The position numbers and the translations under genes were made by a program. Below, one piece after another: positions 1 to 9,958 of a stretch of 64,000 bases of DNA; within the stretch, counting starts at the first letter, position 1; the number at the start of each line of letters is the position of its first letter. This stretch comes from an uncultured Alphaproteobacteria bacterium. Its GTDB lineage: Bacteria; Pseudomonadota; Alphaproteobacteria; Geminicoccales; Geminicoccaceae. The stretch spans positions 1-64,000 of the forward strand of contig CALKJU010000039.1 in assembly GCA_937995535.1 (NCBI GenBank), written 5' to 3'. Below the pieces are notes generated by a model. The model had not been told where the DNA came from, ran no database searches, and saw nothing but the letters and a program-made list of their open reading frames with translations.

Positions 1-525
1 CCACCGCCGAGCACGTCGTTGCCGTCACCGCCCGACAGCGTGTCGTCGCCGAGACCGCCCAGAAGGCTGTCGTCCCCAACGCCGCCGGAGGCGCGGTCGT
101 CGCCGGCGCCGGCAAGCAGGCGGTCGTTGCCGTCGCCGCCATCCAGCGTGTCGTCGCCATTGCCGCCGTCGAGCGTATCTTCGCCCGCGTCGCCGGCGAG
201 GGAGTCGGCGCCCTCGCCACCGCTCGCCGCGTCGTTCCCCGCACCGCCCCACAGCGTGTCGTCGCCGAGACCGCCCACGAGGCTGTCGTCGCCGCTGGCG
301 CCGCCCAGCGTGTCGTTGTCGGCGCCGCCCTCGGCGAAGTCGTCGCCGTTGCCGCCGATCAGCCGGTCGTCGCCGGCGCCGGCAAGCAGCCGGTCGTTGC
401 CGTTGCCGCCGTCGAGCCGATCGTCGCCGGCGCCGCCGGTCAGCGTGTCGTCCCCCTCCCCGCCGAGGAGCGTGTCGCGCCCGTCCTGCGCGGTGAGCGT
501 GTCGTTCCCGCCTTTTCCGTCGACA
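1..525 (-). repeat. C-terminal RTX tandem repeat block (incomplete)
   Basis: A second run of nonapeptides is of the GGxGDDTLxG and LLAGAGDDR type. On top of the 27-bp unit there are longer copies. The DNA encoding LLAGAGDDR recurs with an offset of 270 bp (near 95 and 365). The DNA encoding GGLGDDTL recurs with an offset of 216 bp (near 34 and 250). This points to growth by unequal exchange. The block is cut by the window edge. Confidence 0.8.
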
Positions 526-2054
526 TAGCTCGCCATGCCGGCGGCAGTGGCGACAGTCAGGCGATCGGCATTCGCCGTGGTGGCGAGCCCGGTGACGTCG
601 ACCGCGCCCCAGCTCGAGCCGGCGCCGTTCTCGATCCGGTAGCGGAAGCTCGCGTCGGCCGCGTCGGTGGTCAGGCGGACGAAGCCGCCGTCGAGGCGGA
701 CGGTGGCGTTGACCGCGTCGCCGACCTCGACCACGCGCATGGCGCTGCCGTCGGGGCTGATGTCGTTGTCGCGGAGCTGCGACCAGGGGATCATCACGTC
801 GGTGCCACGCGAGACGATCCAGGCGTCGGCCTGCGGCCGCGGATCGTTCGGGTCGTCGGTCACGCGGACGACGAAGTCCTGGGTCGAGGTGAGCCCATAG
901 GGATCGCTCGCCACGACGGTGATCCGGTGTGTCGTGTCGCTCTCGAAGTCGATCCGGGTCGGATCGGCGACGCGGACAACCCCGGTCAGGCGGTCGATGG
1001 CGAAGCGGCCGCCGGCGTCGTCGGCGAGGCTGTAGGTGACGAGGTCGCCGTCCGGATCGATGGCGCGCACGGTGATCCCCACCGTCGTGCCGGTGGCGCT
1101 GCCCTCGCGGATCCGGTCGGGGGTCGCATCGGTGTCGGTGATGGCACCCGGCGCGGCGTTGCGGTTCTCGACCGTGCCGTCGGCGAAGCGCAGGCGCTCG
1201 ATGGCGACCAGCCGATCCGTGCCGTCGTCGCCATCGCTCGGGTCGATGTCCTCGACCACGACGTGGGTCGGCAGCCGGGTGATCCGATAGCCGTCGCGCG
1301 CGCCGGCGAAGTAGGCCGTGTCGTTGCCCTCGCCACCATAGAGCAGGTCGTTGCCGGCACCGCCGTAGAGAAAGTCGGCGCCGTTGCCGCCATGCAGCGA
1401 GTCGACCTCGGCGCCGCCATAGAGCAGGTCGTTGCCCTCGCCGCCGTAAGCACGGTTGGCGCCGGATCCGGCGTAGAGACGGTCGTTGCCGCCGCCGCCG
1501 TAGAGGAAATCGTCTCCCTCGTCGCCGTAGAGCCGGTCGTAGTCGTTGCCGCCGTAGAGCAGGTCGTTGCCGGCGCCGCCCCGCGCGAGCCCCAATCCGT
1601 CACCGCCGTAGAGCCGATCATCGCCGTTGCCGCCGTAGAGCAGGTCGTAGCCCAGCCCACCGTAGAGGCGGTCGGCATCATCACCGCCATACAGCGCGTC
1701 GTTGCCGTTGCCACCATAGAGCAGGTCCGTCCCGCCCTCGTCCGCCAAGCGGTCATTGCCGTCGCCGCCGTAGAGCAGATCGACGCCGAGCCCGCCGAAG
1801 AGGCGATCCGCGTCGACGCCACCGATCAGGCGGTCGGTGTCCTCGCCGCCGTAGAGCGTGTCGGCCCCGTTGCCGCCGTAAAGCAGGTCGCGACCCTGGT
1901 AGCCGAACAGGCGGTCGGCGCCATCGCCGCCATAGACGAGATCGTTGCCGCCATAGGCGAGGCCGGTGTCGTTGCCGGCGAGCAGGCGGATGACGTCGTC
2001 GCCGGCTGTGCCGCGGATGGTGTCGTGTCCGTTGGTTCCGACGAGGCTGGCCAT
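1..2054 (-). CDS. RTX (hemolysin-type calcium-binding) repeat protein, 3' end cut by the window
   Basis: The frame opens at the ATG complementary to 2052-2054 and is still open at base 1, so about 684 residues are visible and the C-terminus is missing. There is no N-terminal signal peptide. The order is an N-terminal RTX block of about two dozen GGxGxDxLx nonapeptides (roughly residues 10-243), a central part with a cadherin-like segment containing [15 protein letters not shown] and RITVVASDP, and a second RTX block that runs off the edge. RTX repeats bind calcium and usually mark type I secreted proteins, so a surface or extracellular role is inferred. The RTX block at the N-terminus is unusual, because these blocks normally sit near the C-terminal secretion signal. 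A paralogue lies at 44079-46091. No dedicated ABC exporter is in the window. Confidence 0.85.
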   Translation of the reverse strand, partial: MASLVGTNGHDTIRGTAGDDVIRLLAGNDTGLAYGGNDLVYGGDGADRLFGYQGRDLLYGGNGADTLYGGEDTDRLIGGVDADRLFGGLGVDLLYGGDGNDRLADEGGTDLLYGGNGNDALYGGDDADRLYGGLGYDLLYGGNGDDRLYGGDGLGLARGGAGNDLLYGGNDYDRLYGDEGDDFLYGGGGNDRLYAGSGANRAYGGEGNDLLYGGAEVDSLHGGNGADFLYGGAGNDLLYGGEGNDTAYFAGARDGYRITRLPTHVVVEDIDPSDGDDGTDRLVAIERLRFADGTVENRNAAPGAITDTDATPDRIREGSATGTTVGITVRAIDPDGDLVTYSLADDAGGRFAIDRLTGVVRVADPTRIDFESDTTHRITVVASDPYGLTSTQDFVVRVTDDPNDPRPQADAWIVSRGTDVMIPWSQLRDNDISPDGSAMRVVEVGDAVNATVRLDGGFVRLTTDAADASFRYRIENGAGSSWGAVDVTGLATTANADRLTVATAAGMASYVDGKGGNDTLTAQDGRDTLLGGEGDDTLTGGAGDDRLDGGNGNDRLLAGAGDDRLIGGNGDDFAEGGADNDTLGGASGDDSLVGGLGDDTLWGGAGNDAASGGEGADSLAGDAGEDTLDGGNGDDTLDGGDGNDRLLAGAGDDRASGGVGDDSLLGGLGDDTLSGGDGNDVLGG
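1325..2045 (-). repeat. N-terminal RTX nonapeptide tandem repeat block
   Basis: These 27-bp-period repeats encode units such as GGNGNDALY and GGLGYDLLY. The units are mostly of the LLYGG/RLYGG type, unlike the second block of the same gene. A stretch with the motifs [10 protein letters not shown] and [10 protein letters not shown] is almost identical to one in the RTX gene at 44079-46091. Confidence 0.85.
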
Positions 2055-2110
2055 CTTGTTCTCGTTCACTGTTTCATAACAAATGCCCCCAGAGTGCCGT
2101 GTGCCTGGCA

Positions 2111-2150
2111 GATGTCAAGATAGAAGCGATATACAATTAAAAGTTATACA
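2111..2150 (-). promoter_or_regulatory. AT-rich island upstream of the RTX gene
   Basis: A roughly 40-bp AT-rich stretch in otherwise GC-rich DNA lies 60-100 bp before the RTX start codon. A promoter or a nucleoid-protein (H-NS/MucR-like) target is plausible. I could not assign a convincing -35/-10 pair. The rest of 2055-2343 shows no gene. Confidence 0.3.
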
Positions 2151-2343
2151 GCCGGGGCGGATTCCGCCGGCGAGTGGAGCTCCGACAGGCCGCGACGTCG
2201 AGGAGCGCGAGAACATCAGCCGTGTTTTGCGACCGTGGCGGCATCGCGCCATCGCTGGAGCCTGGCAGGGAGAAAGCGGGGGGAAACCACGGCTCGAGGT
2301 CCGTGCGGAGATCGACAAGCGACCCGCTGACGACGCCGAGGGA

Positions 2344-2568
2344 TCAGGCGGGAGCTTGTGGACCCCGCTCGCGGAGGCGATCGACGTCGGGGCGGAGCCG
2401 GTCGTAGCGGCTGTGCCGCGCCCCGACCTCGGTGGTGAGGCCCAGCACCGCGCCATCGAGCCGCTGCATCATCCCGATGAGCACGGTCGTATCGTCCTGC
2501 AGGCGTTCCTGCCGCTCCAACAGCCGGCTCATCTGCAGACCAAGGAATTCGAGGGTGACCTCGGCCAT
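2344..2568 (-). CDS. small coiled-coil hypothetical protein (74 aa)
   Basis: This reads as a 74-residue protein beginning MAEVTLEFLGLQMSRLL. It is almost entirely helical, with leucines and glutamates spaced as in a coiled coil and no membrane segment. The ATG is preceded by GGTGGGAG. Small proteins of this MAEVTLEF type are common in alphaproteobacteria and have no assigned function as far as I know. It stands alone between the RTX gene and the glnA terminator. Confidence 0.6.
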   Translation of the reverse strand: MAEVTLEFLGLQMSRLLERQERLQDDTTVLIGMMQRLDGAVLGLTTEVGARHSRYDRLRPDVDRLRERGPQAPA

Positions 2569-2617
2569 CTCCCACCTCTGGAACGCAGCGTAGCGGGTCT
2601 ACCGCGCCGTGGCAGCA

Positions 2618-2652
2618 GAAAAGCGAGAACGGCCCCGTCGCCGGGGCCGTTC
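2618..2652 (-). terminator. rho-independent terminator of glnA
   Basis: Positions 2627-2637 and 2642-2652 form a perfect 11-bp GC-rich stem with a 4-nt loop. On the minus strand the stem is followed by TCGCTTTTC. It sits 24 bp after the glnA stop codon. Confidence 0.85.
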
Positions 2653-2675
2653 CGTGGGGTGCGGGAGAGGTCCGT

Positions 2676-4106
2676 TCAGCAGTCGTAGTAGAGGAAGAAC
2701 TCGTAGGGGTGCGGGCGCAGGCGGATCGGGTCGATCTCGTTGCCGCGCTTGAGGTCGACGTAGCTGGCGATGAAGTCGGGCGTGAACACGTCACCTTCGA
2801 GGAGGAACTCGTGGTCGGCCTCGAGCGCCTCGATCGCCTCCGGCAGGGAGCCCGGGACCTTCTTGATCAGCGCCGCTTCCTCGGGCGGCAGGTCGTAGAT
2901 GTTCTTGTCGACCGGCTCGCCCGGGTCGATCTTGTTCCTGATCCCGTCGAGGCCGGCCATGAGCATGGCGGCGAAGGCGAGGTACGGGTTGCAGGACGGG
3001 TCGGGGCAGCGGAACTCGACCCGCTTGGCCTTGGGGCTGTCGGAGTACATCGGGATCCGGCAGGCCGCCGAGCGGTTGCGCAGCGACCAGGCGAGGTTGA
3101 CCGGGGCCTCGTAGCCGGGGACCAGCCGGCGGTAGCTGTTGGTCGTCGGCGCGGCGAAGGCGAGGATCGCCGGGGCGTGGCGCAGCAGGCCGCCGATGTA
3201 CCAGCGCGCCATCTGCGACAGTCCGGCATAGCCCCCGGCGTCGGCGAACAGCGGCTTCTTGTCCTTCCAGATCGATTGGTGGCAGTGCATGCCCGAGCCG
3301 TTGTCGCCGTAGAGCGGCTTGGGCATGAAGGTCGCGGTCATGCCGTGCTGGCGGGCGACCTGCTTGACCACGTATTTGTACTTCATCTGGTGGTCGGCCA
3401 TGGCCAGCAGCGAATCGAACTTCATGTCGATCTCGCACTGCCCGGCGGTGGCGACCTCGTGGTGGTGGCATTCGACCTGCAGGCCGATCTTGGCCATCAT
3501 CAGCGCCATCTCGGCGCGCAGGTCCTGCAGCGTGTCCGAGGGCGGACACGGGAAGTACCCCTCCTTGGGCCGGACCTTGTAGCCGAGGTTGGGCCCCTCG
3601 TCGCGGCGCGTGTTCCAGTGCCCCTCGACGCTGTCGATCTCGTAGCTCGAATAGTTCTGGCCGGTCCCGTAGCGGACGTCGTCGAAGACGAAGAACTCGG
3701 CCTCGGGGCCGAAATAGGCGGTGTCGCCGATCCCGCTGGCCTTCAGGTAGGCCTCGGCCTTCTTCGCCACCCCGCGCGGATCGCGCGAGTAGAACTCCTT
3801 GGTCACCGGGTCCTTGACGTCGCAGATCAGGACGAGGGTCTTGTGCTCGAAGAACGGGTCGATGAACGCGGTGGTCACGTCCGGCATCAGCAGCATGTCG
3901 GATTCGTTGATGACCTTGAAGCCGCGGATCGAGCTGCCGTCGAAGCCCATGCCCTCGACCAGCGCGTCCTCGTCGAAGCACTGCACCGGGTAGGAGGTGT
4001 GCTGCCACATGCCCGGCACGTCGGTGAAGCGGAAGTCGACCATCTCGACCCCCTCGTCCTTGATCGCCTTCATGACGTCGGCGGGCTTCTTGCACCCCAG
4101 GGTCAT
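2676..4106 (-). CDS. glnA: glutamine synthetase type I
   Basis: This enzyme makes glutamine from glutamate, ammonia and ATP as a cytoplasmic dodecamer. The 476 residues match the GSI length. The metal-ligand and active-site motifs are all present: [27 protein letters not shown], the flap motif GYEAP and NRSAACRIP. The adenylylation tyrosine is in NIYDLPPEE, so GlnE-type regulation is expected. It lies 126 bp downstream of glnB on the same strand, the classical alphaproteobacterial glnBA arrangement. A hairpin lies in between (4180-4203) and a strong terminator follows. A degenerate paralogue begins at 5199 on the other strand. Confidence 0.97.
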   Translation of the reverse strand: MTLGCKKPADVMKAIKDEGVEMVDFRFTDVPGMWQHTSYPVQCFDEDALVEGMGFDGSSIRGFKVINESDMLLMPDVTTAFIDPFFEHKTLVLICDVKDPVTKEFYSRDPRGVAKKAEAYLKASGIGDTAYFGPEAEFFVFDDVRYGTGQNYSSYEIDSVEGHWNTRRDEGPNLGYKVRPKEGYFPCPPSDTLQDLRAEMALMMAKIGLQVECHHHEVATAGQCEIDMKFDSLLAMADHQMKYKYVVKQVARQHGMTATFMPKPLYGDNGSGMHCHQSIWKDKKPLFADAGGYAGLSQMARWYIGGLLRHAPAILAFAAPTTNSYRRLVPGYEAPVNLAWSLRNRSAACRIPMYSDSPKAKRVEFRCPDPSCNPYLAFAAMLMAGLDGIRNKIDPGEPVDKNIYDLPPEEAALIKKVPGSLPEAIEALEADHEFLLEGDVFTPDFIASYVDLKRGNEIDPIRLRPHPYEFFLYYDC

Positions 4107-4179
4107 CGTCTCTCGGTCCTTCTGTCCGTGTTATCGGGGGTGGCCGCGCGGGGTCCCCCGGTTCTGGCCCCGACAAAGC

Positions 4180-4203
4180 GGACGCGCCCGAGCGGGCGCG
4201 TCC
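4180..4203 (-). terminator. intercistronic hairpin between glnB and glnA
   Basis: Positions 4180-4189 and 4194-4203 form a perfect 10-bp stem (GGACGCGCCC and its complement) with a 4-nt loop. On the minus strand only a short GCTTTG follows, so it is a weak terminator or attenuator at most. It could set the glnB:glnA ratio or stabilise the processed glnB mRNA. Confidence 0.5.
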
Positions 4204-4232
4204 CATGCGAACCCGGCGTCGCGGCGCCGCGC

Positions 4233-5034
<802 letters not shown>

Positions 5035-5198
5035 GACCATCACCTCCGTCTACGATCGGTGACGGAACTACGCGGGCGGCCGCTGGCGCGATCATCCCTG
5101 CGTCGGTCCGCGAGCGCGACGGCCTTTCCCCACCGCGCCGCCGGGGATAGAAGGCGGCCGGCCGGCGCGACGGTAACCGAGAACGAGCACACGCCGCC

Positions 5199-6560
5199 AT
5201 GAGCGATGTCGACAGCATCCTACGCCTGATCCGCGACGAGAACCTGCGGACCGTCGATTTCCGCTTCACCGACCTCGCCGGACGCTGGCGGCACCGCTCG
5301 GTCGAGGCGACCGACCTCGATCCGGCACTCCTGAGCGATGGGATCAGCATCGACGGCTCCGCCGTGCCCGGCTGGCGCGACATCACCGAGTCGGACCTGC
5401 TGCTGCGGCCTGATCTGCACGCCGTCCATCTCGACCCGTTCGCCGCCCAGCCGACGCTGGCGATCATCTGCGATGGCGCGGAGCCGGGCACGGGACTCGG
5501 CTACGAGCGCGACCCGCGCTCGACGGCGGCGCGCGCCGTCACCTGGCTGGCCTCGGCGCGGGCCGCCGACGGCGTCCGCGTCGGGGTCGATCTGGGCTTC
5601 TACCTGCTCGACGAGCTGCGGCTCGAGAGCGGTCCGCGCGCGGTCGGCTTCAGTGCTCCGCCGGGGACGGTCGGCCGCACGACGGGCGGGTATCTGGCGA
5701 TGCCGCCGCACGATCCGACCCATGACATCCGGGCCGAGCTCGCCACGGTGCTGCGCGGCATGGGCGTGCCCCGGCTGCGGCACGGTCAAGGCGGCGGAAC
5801 CGGCCAGATCGAGGTCGGCTTCGGCGCCGATGCGCTGCTCGCCAGCGCCGACCGTCTGCAGATGACCCGCTATGCCGCGACCCAGGTCGCCGCGTCCTAT
5901 GGCAAGGTCGCCTCGTTCCTCGCCAAGCCGCTGCCCGGCGAGCCCGGCTCCGGCCTGCGCCTGCACCTGTCCTTGTGGCAGGGCGAGCGCGCCGTGTTCG
6001 CCGGTACCGGCTACGCGGATCTCAGCCAAGCCTGCCTGCACTTCATCGCCGGCGTCATCACCCACGCCGCAGCCCTCAACGCCTTCACCAACCCGACCAC
6101 CAACAGCTATCGCCGGCTGCGTCCCGGGCAGGACGCGCCCGTGCTGCTGGCCTACGCCGCCCACAACCGCTCGGCCGCGATCCGCGTTCCTTACGCCGCG
6201 ACCGCAGGCGCCAAGCGGATCGAGCTGCGCTTCCCGGATCCGTGCGCCAATCCGTACCTCGCAATGGCGGCCGTGCTGATGGCCGGGCTGGACGGCATCG
6301 AGCGCCGCCTCGAGCCAGGCGACGCCATGGACCGCAATCTCTACGACCTACCACCGGCGGAAGCCGAGGAGATCGGGCGCGTGGCACCGTCGCTCGGCGC
6401 CGCGCTCGACGCGCTCGAGGCCGACCACGGCTTCCTCACCAAGGGCGACGTCATGCCCCTCGACCTCATCGAGGCCTATGTTCGCGTCAAGCGTGCCGAG
6501 ATCGAGCAGGTCGAGCGCGTCCCGCACCCGGTCGAGCTGCAGCTCTGGGGAACGGGCTGA
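5199..6560 (+). CDS. glutamine synthetase-like protein with degenerate active site
   Basis: The 453 residues align with GSI from end to end, with intact [29 protein letters not shown] and the adenylylation-site motif NLYDLPP (Tyr382). Several catalytic positions are changed. The E-x-E metal ligands of GPEAEFF become D131 and G133 (GVDLGFY). The HHE glutamate becomes Q197, while the second glutamate is kept as E205. The metal-binding His of GSGMHCH becomes R254. The flap glutamate of GYEAP becomes D312. Glutamine synthesis is therefore unlikely. The gene is intact, with no frameshift and the normal high-GC codon use, so a retained role such as a subunit modifier or decoy for GlnE or GlnA is inferred. 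A GSI-family enzyme with another substrate is possible but poorly supported, given the lost metal sites. Confidence 0.85.
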   Translation: MSDVDSILRLIRDENLRTVDFRFTDLAGRWRHRSVEATDLDPALLSDGISIDGSAVPGWRDITESDLLLRPDLHAVHLDPFAAQPTLAIICDGAEPGTGLGYERDPRSTAARAVTWLASARAADGVRVGVDLGFYLLDELRLESGPRAVGFSAPPGTVGRTTGGYLAMPPHDPTHDIRAELATVLRGMGVPRLRHGQGGGTGQIEVGFGADALLASADRLQMTRYAATQVAASYGKVASFLAKPLPGEPGSGLRLHLSLWQGERAVFAGTGYADLSQACLHFIAGVITHAAALNAFTNPTTNSYRRLRPGQDAPVLLAYAAHNRSAAIRVPYAATAGAKRIELRFPDPCANPYLAMAAVLMAGLDGIERRLEPGDAMDRNLYDLPPAEAEEIGRVAPSLGAALDALEADHGFLTKGDVMPLDLIEAYVRVKRAEIEQVERVPHPVELQLWGTG

Positions 6561-6566
6561 GCCGGC

Positions 6567-6947
6567 TCACTCCGGCGGGACAGGGCGCGGTTGACGGTGC
6601 TCGTCGATCGCGACGCAGGTGAAGCGCCCCTCGGTGACCTTCTGCTCTTCGCCGGTGCGCCCGCGCCGCACCCAGACCTCGACCTGCATCGTGATCGAGG
6701 TCCGGCCGACCTTGAGGACGCGCGCGTAGCAGCTCACCAGATCGCCCACCAGGACAGGCTTGTGAAAGGTCATCGCATCGACCGCCACGGTGGCGACGCG
6801 GCCCTTGGCCCGCTCGTAGGCCATCGTGCCGGCGGCGATGTCCATCTGGGCCAGCAGCCAGCCGCCGAAGATGTCGCCCGCCGGATTGGTGTCGGCGGGC
6901 ATCGCCAGCGTCCGTACCCGCGGCTCGCCCTGGGGTCGGTCAGCCAC
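6567..6947 (-). CDS. acyl-CoA thioesterase, YciA/hotdog family
   Basis: The chosen start is GTG at 6947 (VADRPQGEPRVRTLAMP) behind GGAGGC, giving 126 residues. The hotdog core is PADTNPAGDIFGGWLLAQMD, the signature of YciA-type thioesterases, which hydrolyse cytoplasmic acyl-CoAs. The conserved VDAMTFHKPV strand follows. It converges with the GS-like gene, and 6 bp separate the stop codons. Confidence 0.88.
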   Translation of the reverse strand: MADRPQGEPRVRTLAMPADTNPAGDIFGGWLLAQMDIAAGTMAYERAKGRVATVAVDAMTFHKPVLVGDLVSCYARVLKVGRTSITMQVEVWVRRGRTGEEQKVTEGRFTCVAIDEHRQPRPVPPE

Positions 6948-7095
6948 CCTTCGCCTCCCGCTCAACCATGACGCCGGACGATAGGGAGCCGGTGCGGCGC
7001 GCACCAGCGTGCAGGATGCTTGACGCGGGCCTCCACGGCAGGCGATGCAGCGCGCCTGCAGCCCGGTCGCTTGCCCCAAGGACGAGACCGGAGAC

Positions 7096-9069
7096 ATGAA
7101 CGACCTTTTCGACCTGCCCGCGGCCGCGCGCGGCGACGGCGATTACACCGCGCACGATATCGAGGTGCTCGAGGGGTTGGAGCCGGTTCGCCGTCGGCCG
7201 GGAATGTATATCGGCGGCACCGACGAGCGGGCACTGCACCATCTCGTGGCCGAGCTGCTCGACAACGCCATGGACGAGGCGGTGGCCGGGCACGCGGATC
7301 GGATCGAGATCGAGCTGGCCGCCGGGAGCCGCGTGACCGTGCGCGACAACGGGCGCGGCATCCCGGTCGAGCCGCACCCGAAGTTCCCGGACAAGAGCGC
7401 GCTCGAGGTGATCCTCACCACGCTTCACTCGGGCGGCAAGTTCTCGAGCAAGGCCTACGCGACCGCGGGTGGCCTGCACGGGGTCGGCGTGTCGGTGGTC
7501 AATGCGCTGGCCGCCGAGCTGACGGTCGAGGTCGCGCGCAATCGCGAGCTGTTCCGCCAGACCTACCGCCAGGGTGCGCCCCTGGGCCCGGTCGAGAAGG
7601 TCGGCGCCGCGCCCAACCGCCGCGGGACGACCGTGTCCTTCACGCCCGATCCGATGATCTTCGGCGACGATGTGCGCTTTCGACCGTCCATCCTGTACCG
7701 AATGGCGCGGAGCAAGGCGTACCTGTTCCGCGGGGTCGAGATCCGCTGGTCCTGCGATCCCGCACTGCTCGATGGCGGCGCGGACATACCGCCCCGCCAA
7801 ACCTTCCAGTTCCCCGCCGGGCTCGCGGACTTCCTGGAGGCGCTCCTGGCCGGCCGCGAGCGGGTGGTCGACGATGCGTTCACCGGCACGGCGGAGCTGA
7901 GCGAGAACGACGGCCGGATCGAATGGGCGGTCGCCTGGCCGCTCGACGAGGAAGCCTACGAGGGCTTCTACTGCAACACCATCCCGACGCCGTCGGGGGG
8001 CAGCCACGAGGCCGGCCTGCGGGCCGCCCTGACCAAGGGGCTGCGCGCACATGCCGAGCGGGTCGGGTTCAAGAAAGCCGGACAGCTCGTCCCGGAAGAT
8101 GTCCACGGCGGCGCCTGCCTGTTGCTTTCGGTCTTCATCCGCAACCCCCAGTTCCAGGGCCAGACCAAGGAGCGCCTCGTCTCGCCCGAGATCACGCGGC
8201 CGATCGAGGCCTGCATCCGCGACCGTCTGGAGCTGTGGCTCGCCGCCCACCCCGACGCGGCGCAGCGCCTTCTCGACCACGTCACGGCCCGCGCCGATGA
8301 GCGCCTCGCCCGCAAGGCCAGAAAAGAGGTCGAGCGCAAGACGGCGACGCGCAGGCTGCGCCTGCCCGGCAAGCTCGCCGACTGCGCGCGCGATGGCCGC
8401 GAGGGCACCGAGCTGTTCATCGTCGAGGGCGATTCGGCGGGCGGTTCGGCGAAACAGGCGCGCCTCAGGGAGACGCAGGCGGTGCTGCCGCTGCGCGGCA
8501 AGATCCTCAACGTCGCCAGTGCCGGGGCCGACAAACTGTCGGCCAACAAGGAGCTGGCGGATCTCGTGACCGCGCTCGGCTGCGGCGCCGGCAGGCAGTT
8601 CCGAAGCGAGGACCTGCGCTACGACAAGGTGGTCATCATGACCGACGCCGACGTCGACGGCGCGCATATCGCCGCCCTCCTGATGACTTTCTTCTTCCGT
8701 GAGATGCCGAAGCTGATCGAGCGCGGCCATCTTTACTTGGCGCAGCCGCCGCTCTACCGCCTCGCCGCCGGCGGGACCGTGGCTTATGCGCGCAACGATG
8801 CCGACCGCCACCGGCTCCTCGTGACGGTCTTCAAGGGCAAAAAAAACGTCGAGACCGGGCGTTTCAAGGGCCTGGGCGAGATGAACCCGCAGCAGCTCCG
8901 CGAGACGACGATGGACCCGGCGCGGCGCCAGCTCCTCCAGGTGCGCCTCGATATGGTCGACGCCAAGCCGACCCAAGAGCTGATCGAGGAGCTGATGGGC
9001 CGCCGCCCGGAGCTGCGTCTCGCCTTCATCCAGCAGAACGCCGCGCTGGTCCGGGAGCTCGACGTGTAA
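7096..9069 (+). CDS. parE: DNA topoisomerase IV subunit B
   Basis: This is the ATPase subunit of the decatenating type IIA topoisomerase. The start is ATG at 7096 (MNDLFDLP) behind GGAG, giving 657 residues. The GHKL ATPase motifs are ELLDNAMDE, DNGRGIP and GGLHGVGVSVVNAL, with the QTKERL lysine. The TOPRIM domain has EGDSAGGSA and DADVDGAHI. The length and the absence of the GyrB insertion favour ParE over GyrB. parC is not in the window. Confidence 0.95.
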   Translation: MNDLFDLPAAARGDGDYTAHDIEVLEGLEPVRRRPGMYIGGTDERALHHLVAELLDNAMDEAVAGHADRIEIELAAGSRVTVRDNGRGIPVEPHPKFPDKSALEVILTTLHSGGKFSSKAYATAGGLHGVGVSVVNALAAELTVEVARNRELFRQTYRQGAPLGPVEKVGAAPNRRGTTVSFTPDPMIFGDDVRFRPSILYRMARSKAYLFRGVEIRWSCDPALLDGGADIPPRQTFQFPAGLADFLEALLAGRERVVDDAFTGTAELSENDGRIEWAVAWPLDEEAYEGFYCNTIPTPSGGSHEAGLRAALTKGLRAHAERVGFKKAGQLVPEDVHGGACLLLSVFIRNPQFQGQTKERLVSPEITRPIEACIRDRLELWLAAHPDAAQRLLDHVTARADERLARKARKEVERKTATRRLRLPGKLADCARDGREGTELFIVEGDSAGGSAKQARLRETQAVLPLRGKILNVASAGADKLSANKELADLVTALGCGAGRQFRSEDLRYDKVVIMTDADVDGAHIAALLMTFFFREMPKLIERGHLYLAQPPLYRLAAGGTVAYARNDADRHRLLVTVFKGKKNVETGRFKGLGEMNPQQLRETTMDPARRQLLQVRLDMVDAKPTQELIEELMGRRPELRLAFIQQNAALVRELDV

Positions 9070-9414
9070 CGTCACGTCGTGAGCGCCCCAAGCCTGCGCG
9101 GCCGAGGGCACCCAGTTCGGCATCCACGCTCAGTTGGCGTTACCGGTGACGCCGGACGGGACGGCTCCGGCGCTTCAACCATCATCGCGTGGCCGAGCCG
9201 CCGACGAACCCGGATCACGGCCAGGAGGTGCGCCCGTGCATCGGCGGTCACCACCTACCCCGCCATGGTTGGCGCGAAGGTCCGACCCGAGCCCGCGCCT
9301 CGCTGCAGCTGGTGGTCTGCGCATGCCGGCCATGCGTCCTCCAGCGTACTCGGCTGTGACTCCTGTCACGGTTTGGTTCGCAGGCGCCGGCTAGAAGCCG
9401 CCCGGAGGTGAGCG
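9070..9414 (+). other. 345-bp gap with no recognisable gene
   Basis: Short frames are present on both strands but none has a ribosome site or family likeness. No convincing terminator follows parE. The last part presumably carries the promoter of the small gene at 9415. Confidence 0.4.
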
Positions 9415-9546
9415 ATGGACGATCGGATCGAGGCGTTTTTCCTTGGCGGCGCGGTACTGGTCCTGGCGCTGGTCGCAAGCCGTTTGGTGCGGGCCTGGGG
9501 CGAACTCGCCGAGGCAAGGCGGCGCAAGGCTCGCCAACCGGTCTGA
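9415..9546 (+). CDS. 43-aa single-pass membrane protein
   Basis: ATG at 9415 is preceded by GGAGGTG with 5-nt spacing. The product is MDDRIEAFFLGGAVLVLALV, then a basic tail ending RRRKARQPV: one N-terminal transmembrane helix and a positively charged cytoplasmic tail. No function is known. Its layout and ribosome site resemble the putative small protein at 4729-5034. Confidence 0.6.
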   Translation: MDDRIEAFFLGGAVLVLALVASRLVRAWGELAEARRRKARQPV

Positions 9547-9570
9547 ACGCGCACCCGAGGCCGCGCGGGA

Positions 9571-9711
9571 TCACCCCCAGTCGGGTCGCGATACGCCGTC
9601 CCGGTCGGGGGTCTGCGCGCCCATCACGAAGGCCATAACAGTCGGCGCGGCGACGATTGCATGCAGGGACAGCGCGATCATGCGGTCGCGGCTTCCGCCG
9701 CTACGTGACAT
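9571..9711 (-). CDS. putative 46-aa small membrane protein
   Basis: The ATG at 9711 overlaps the last codons of the HMA protein gene, so translation could be coupled. The product has one hydrophobic segment (MIALSLHAIVAAPTVMAF). Third codon positions are mostly G or C, as in real genes here. Support is weak because the frame is short. Confidence 0.33.
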   Translation of the reverse strand: MSRSGGSRDRMIALSLHAIVAAPTVMAFVMGAQTPDRDGVSRPDWG

Positions 9712-9958
9712 CGCCAACGAGTTCCATGCTCCGAAGCGAGTAGCCGGCGTCCTCGAGAGCGGACGCCACCTCCGCCGCCTGCAGCGCACTGTAGGTGCGG
9801 AGGTCGGCGCTGCCAGCCTCAGGGTCGACCACGATCGCGTGAACGCCCGAGAACGCGGCGAGCGCCTCGCGGACCGCCTCGGCGCAGGCCGAGCAGCCCA
9901 TCCCCTCGATGGTGAGCCAATAGCGCAGCGGAGCGGTGGGGGCGCTCAATGGAGCCAC
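9701..9958 (-). CDS. heavy-metal-associated (HMA) domain protein, copper-chaperone-like
   Basis: A small beta-alpha-beta-beta-alpha-beta protein of 85 residues with the metal site GMGCSACAEAV (M-x-C-x-x-C), as in CopZ and the N-terminal domains of CopA. It probably binds Cu(I). The start may be GTG at 9958 or a TTG at 9950 that overlaps the hydrolase stop. Either way it is the third gene of the minus-strand operon isochorismatase-hydrolase-HMA. No copper ATPase is nearby. Confidence 0.8.
   Translation of the reverse strand: MAPLSAPTAPLRYWLTIEGMGCSACAEAVREALAAFSGVHAIVVDPEAGSADLRTYSALQAAEVASALEDAGYSLRSMELVGDVT

Noticed and set aside
1-2045. Regular repeats considered as a CRISPR array
   Set aside because: The period is 27 bp without unique spacers, and the frame encodes RTX nonapeptides.
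927-2123. 398-codon open frame on the plus strand opposite the RTX gene
   Set aside because: It is valine/alanine-repetitive only because it mirrors the 27-bp RTX repeats, and it has no ribosome site or family likeness.
6940-9123. 727-codon minus-strand frame opposite parE
   Set aside because: It is an antisense shadow of parE codon bias and has no recognisable domain.
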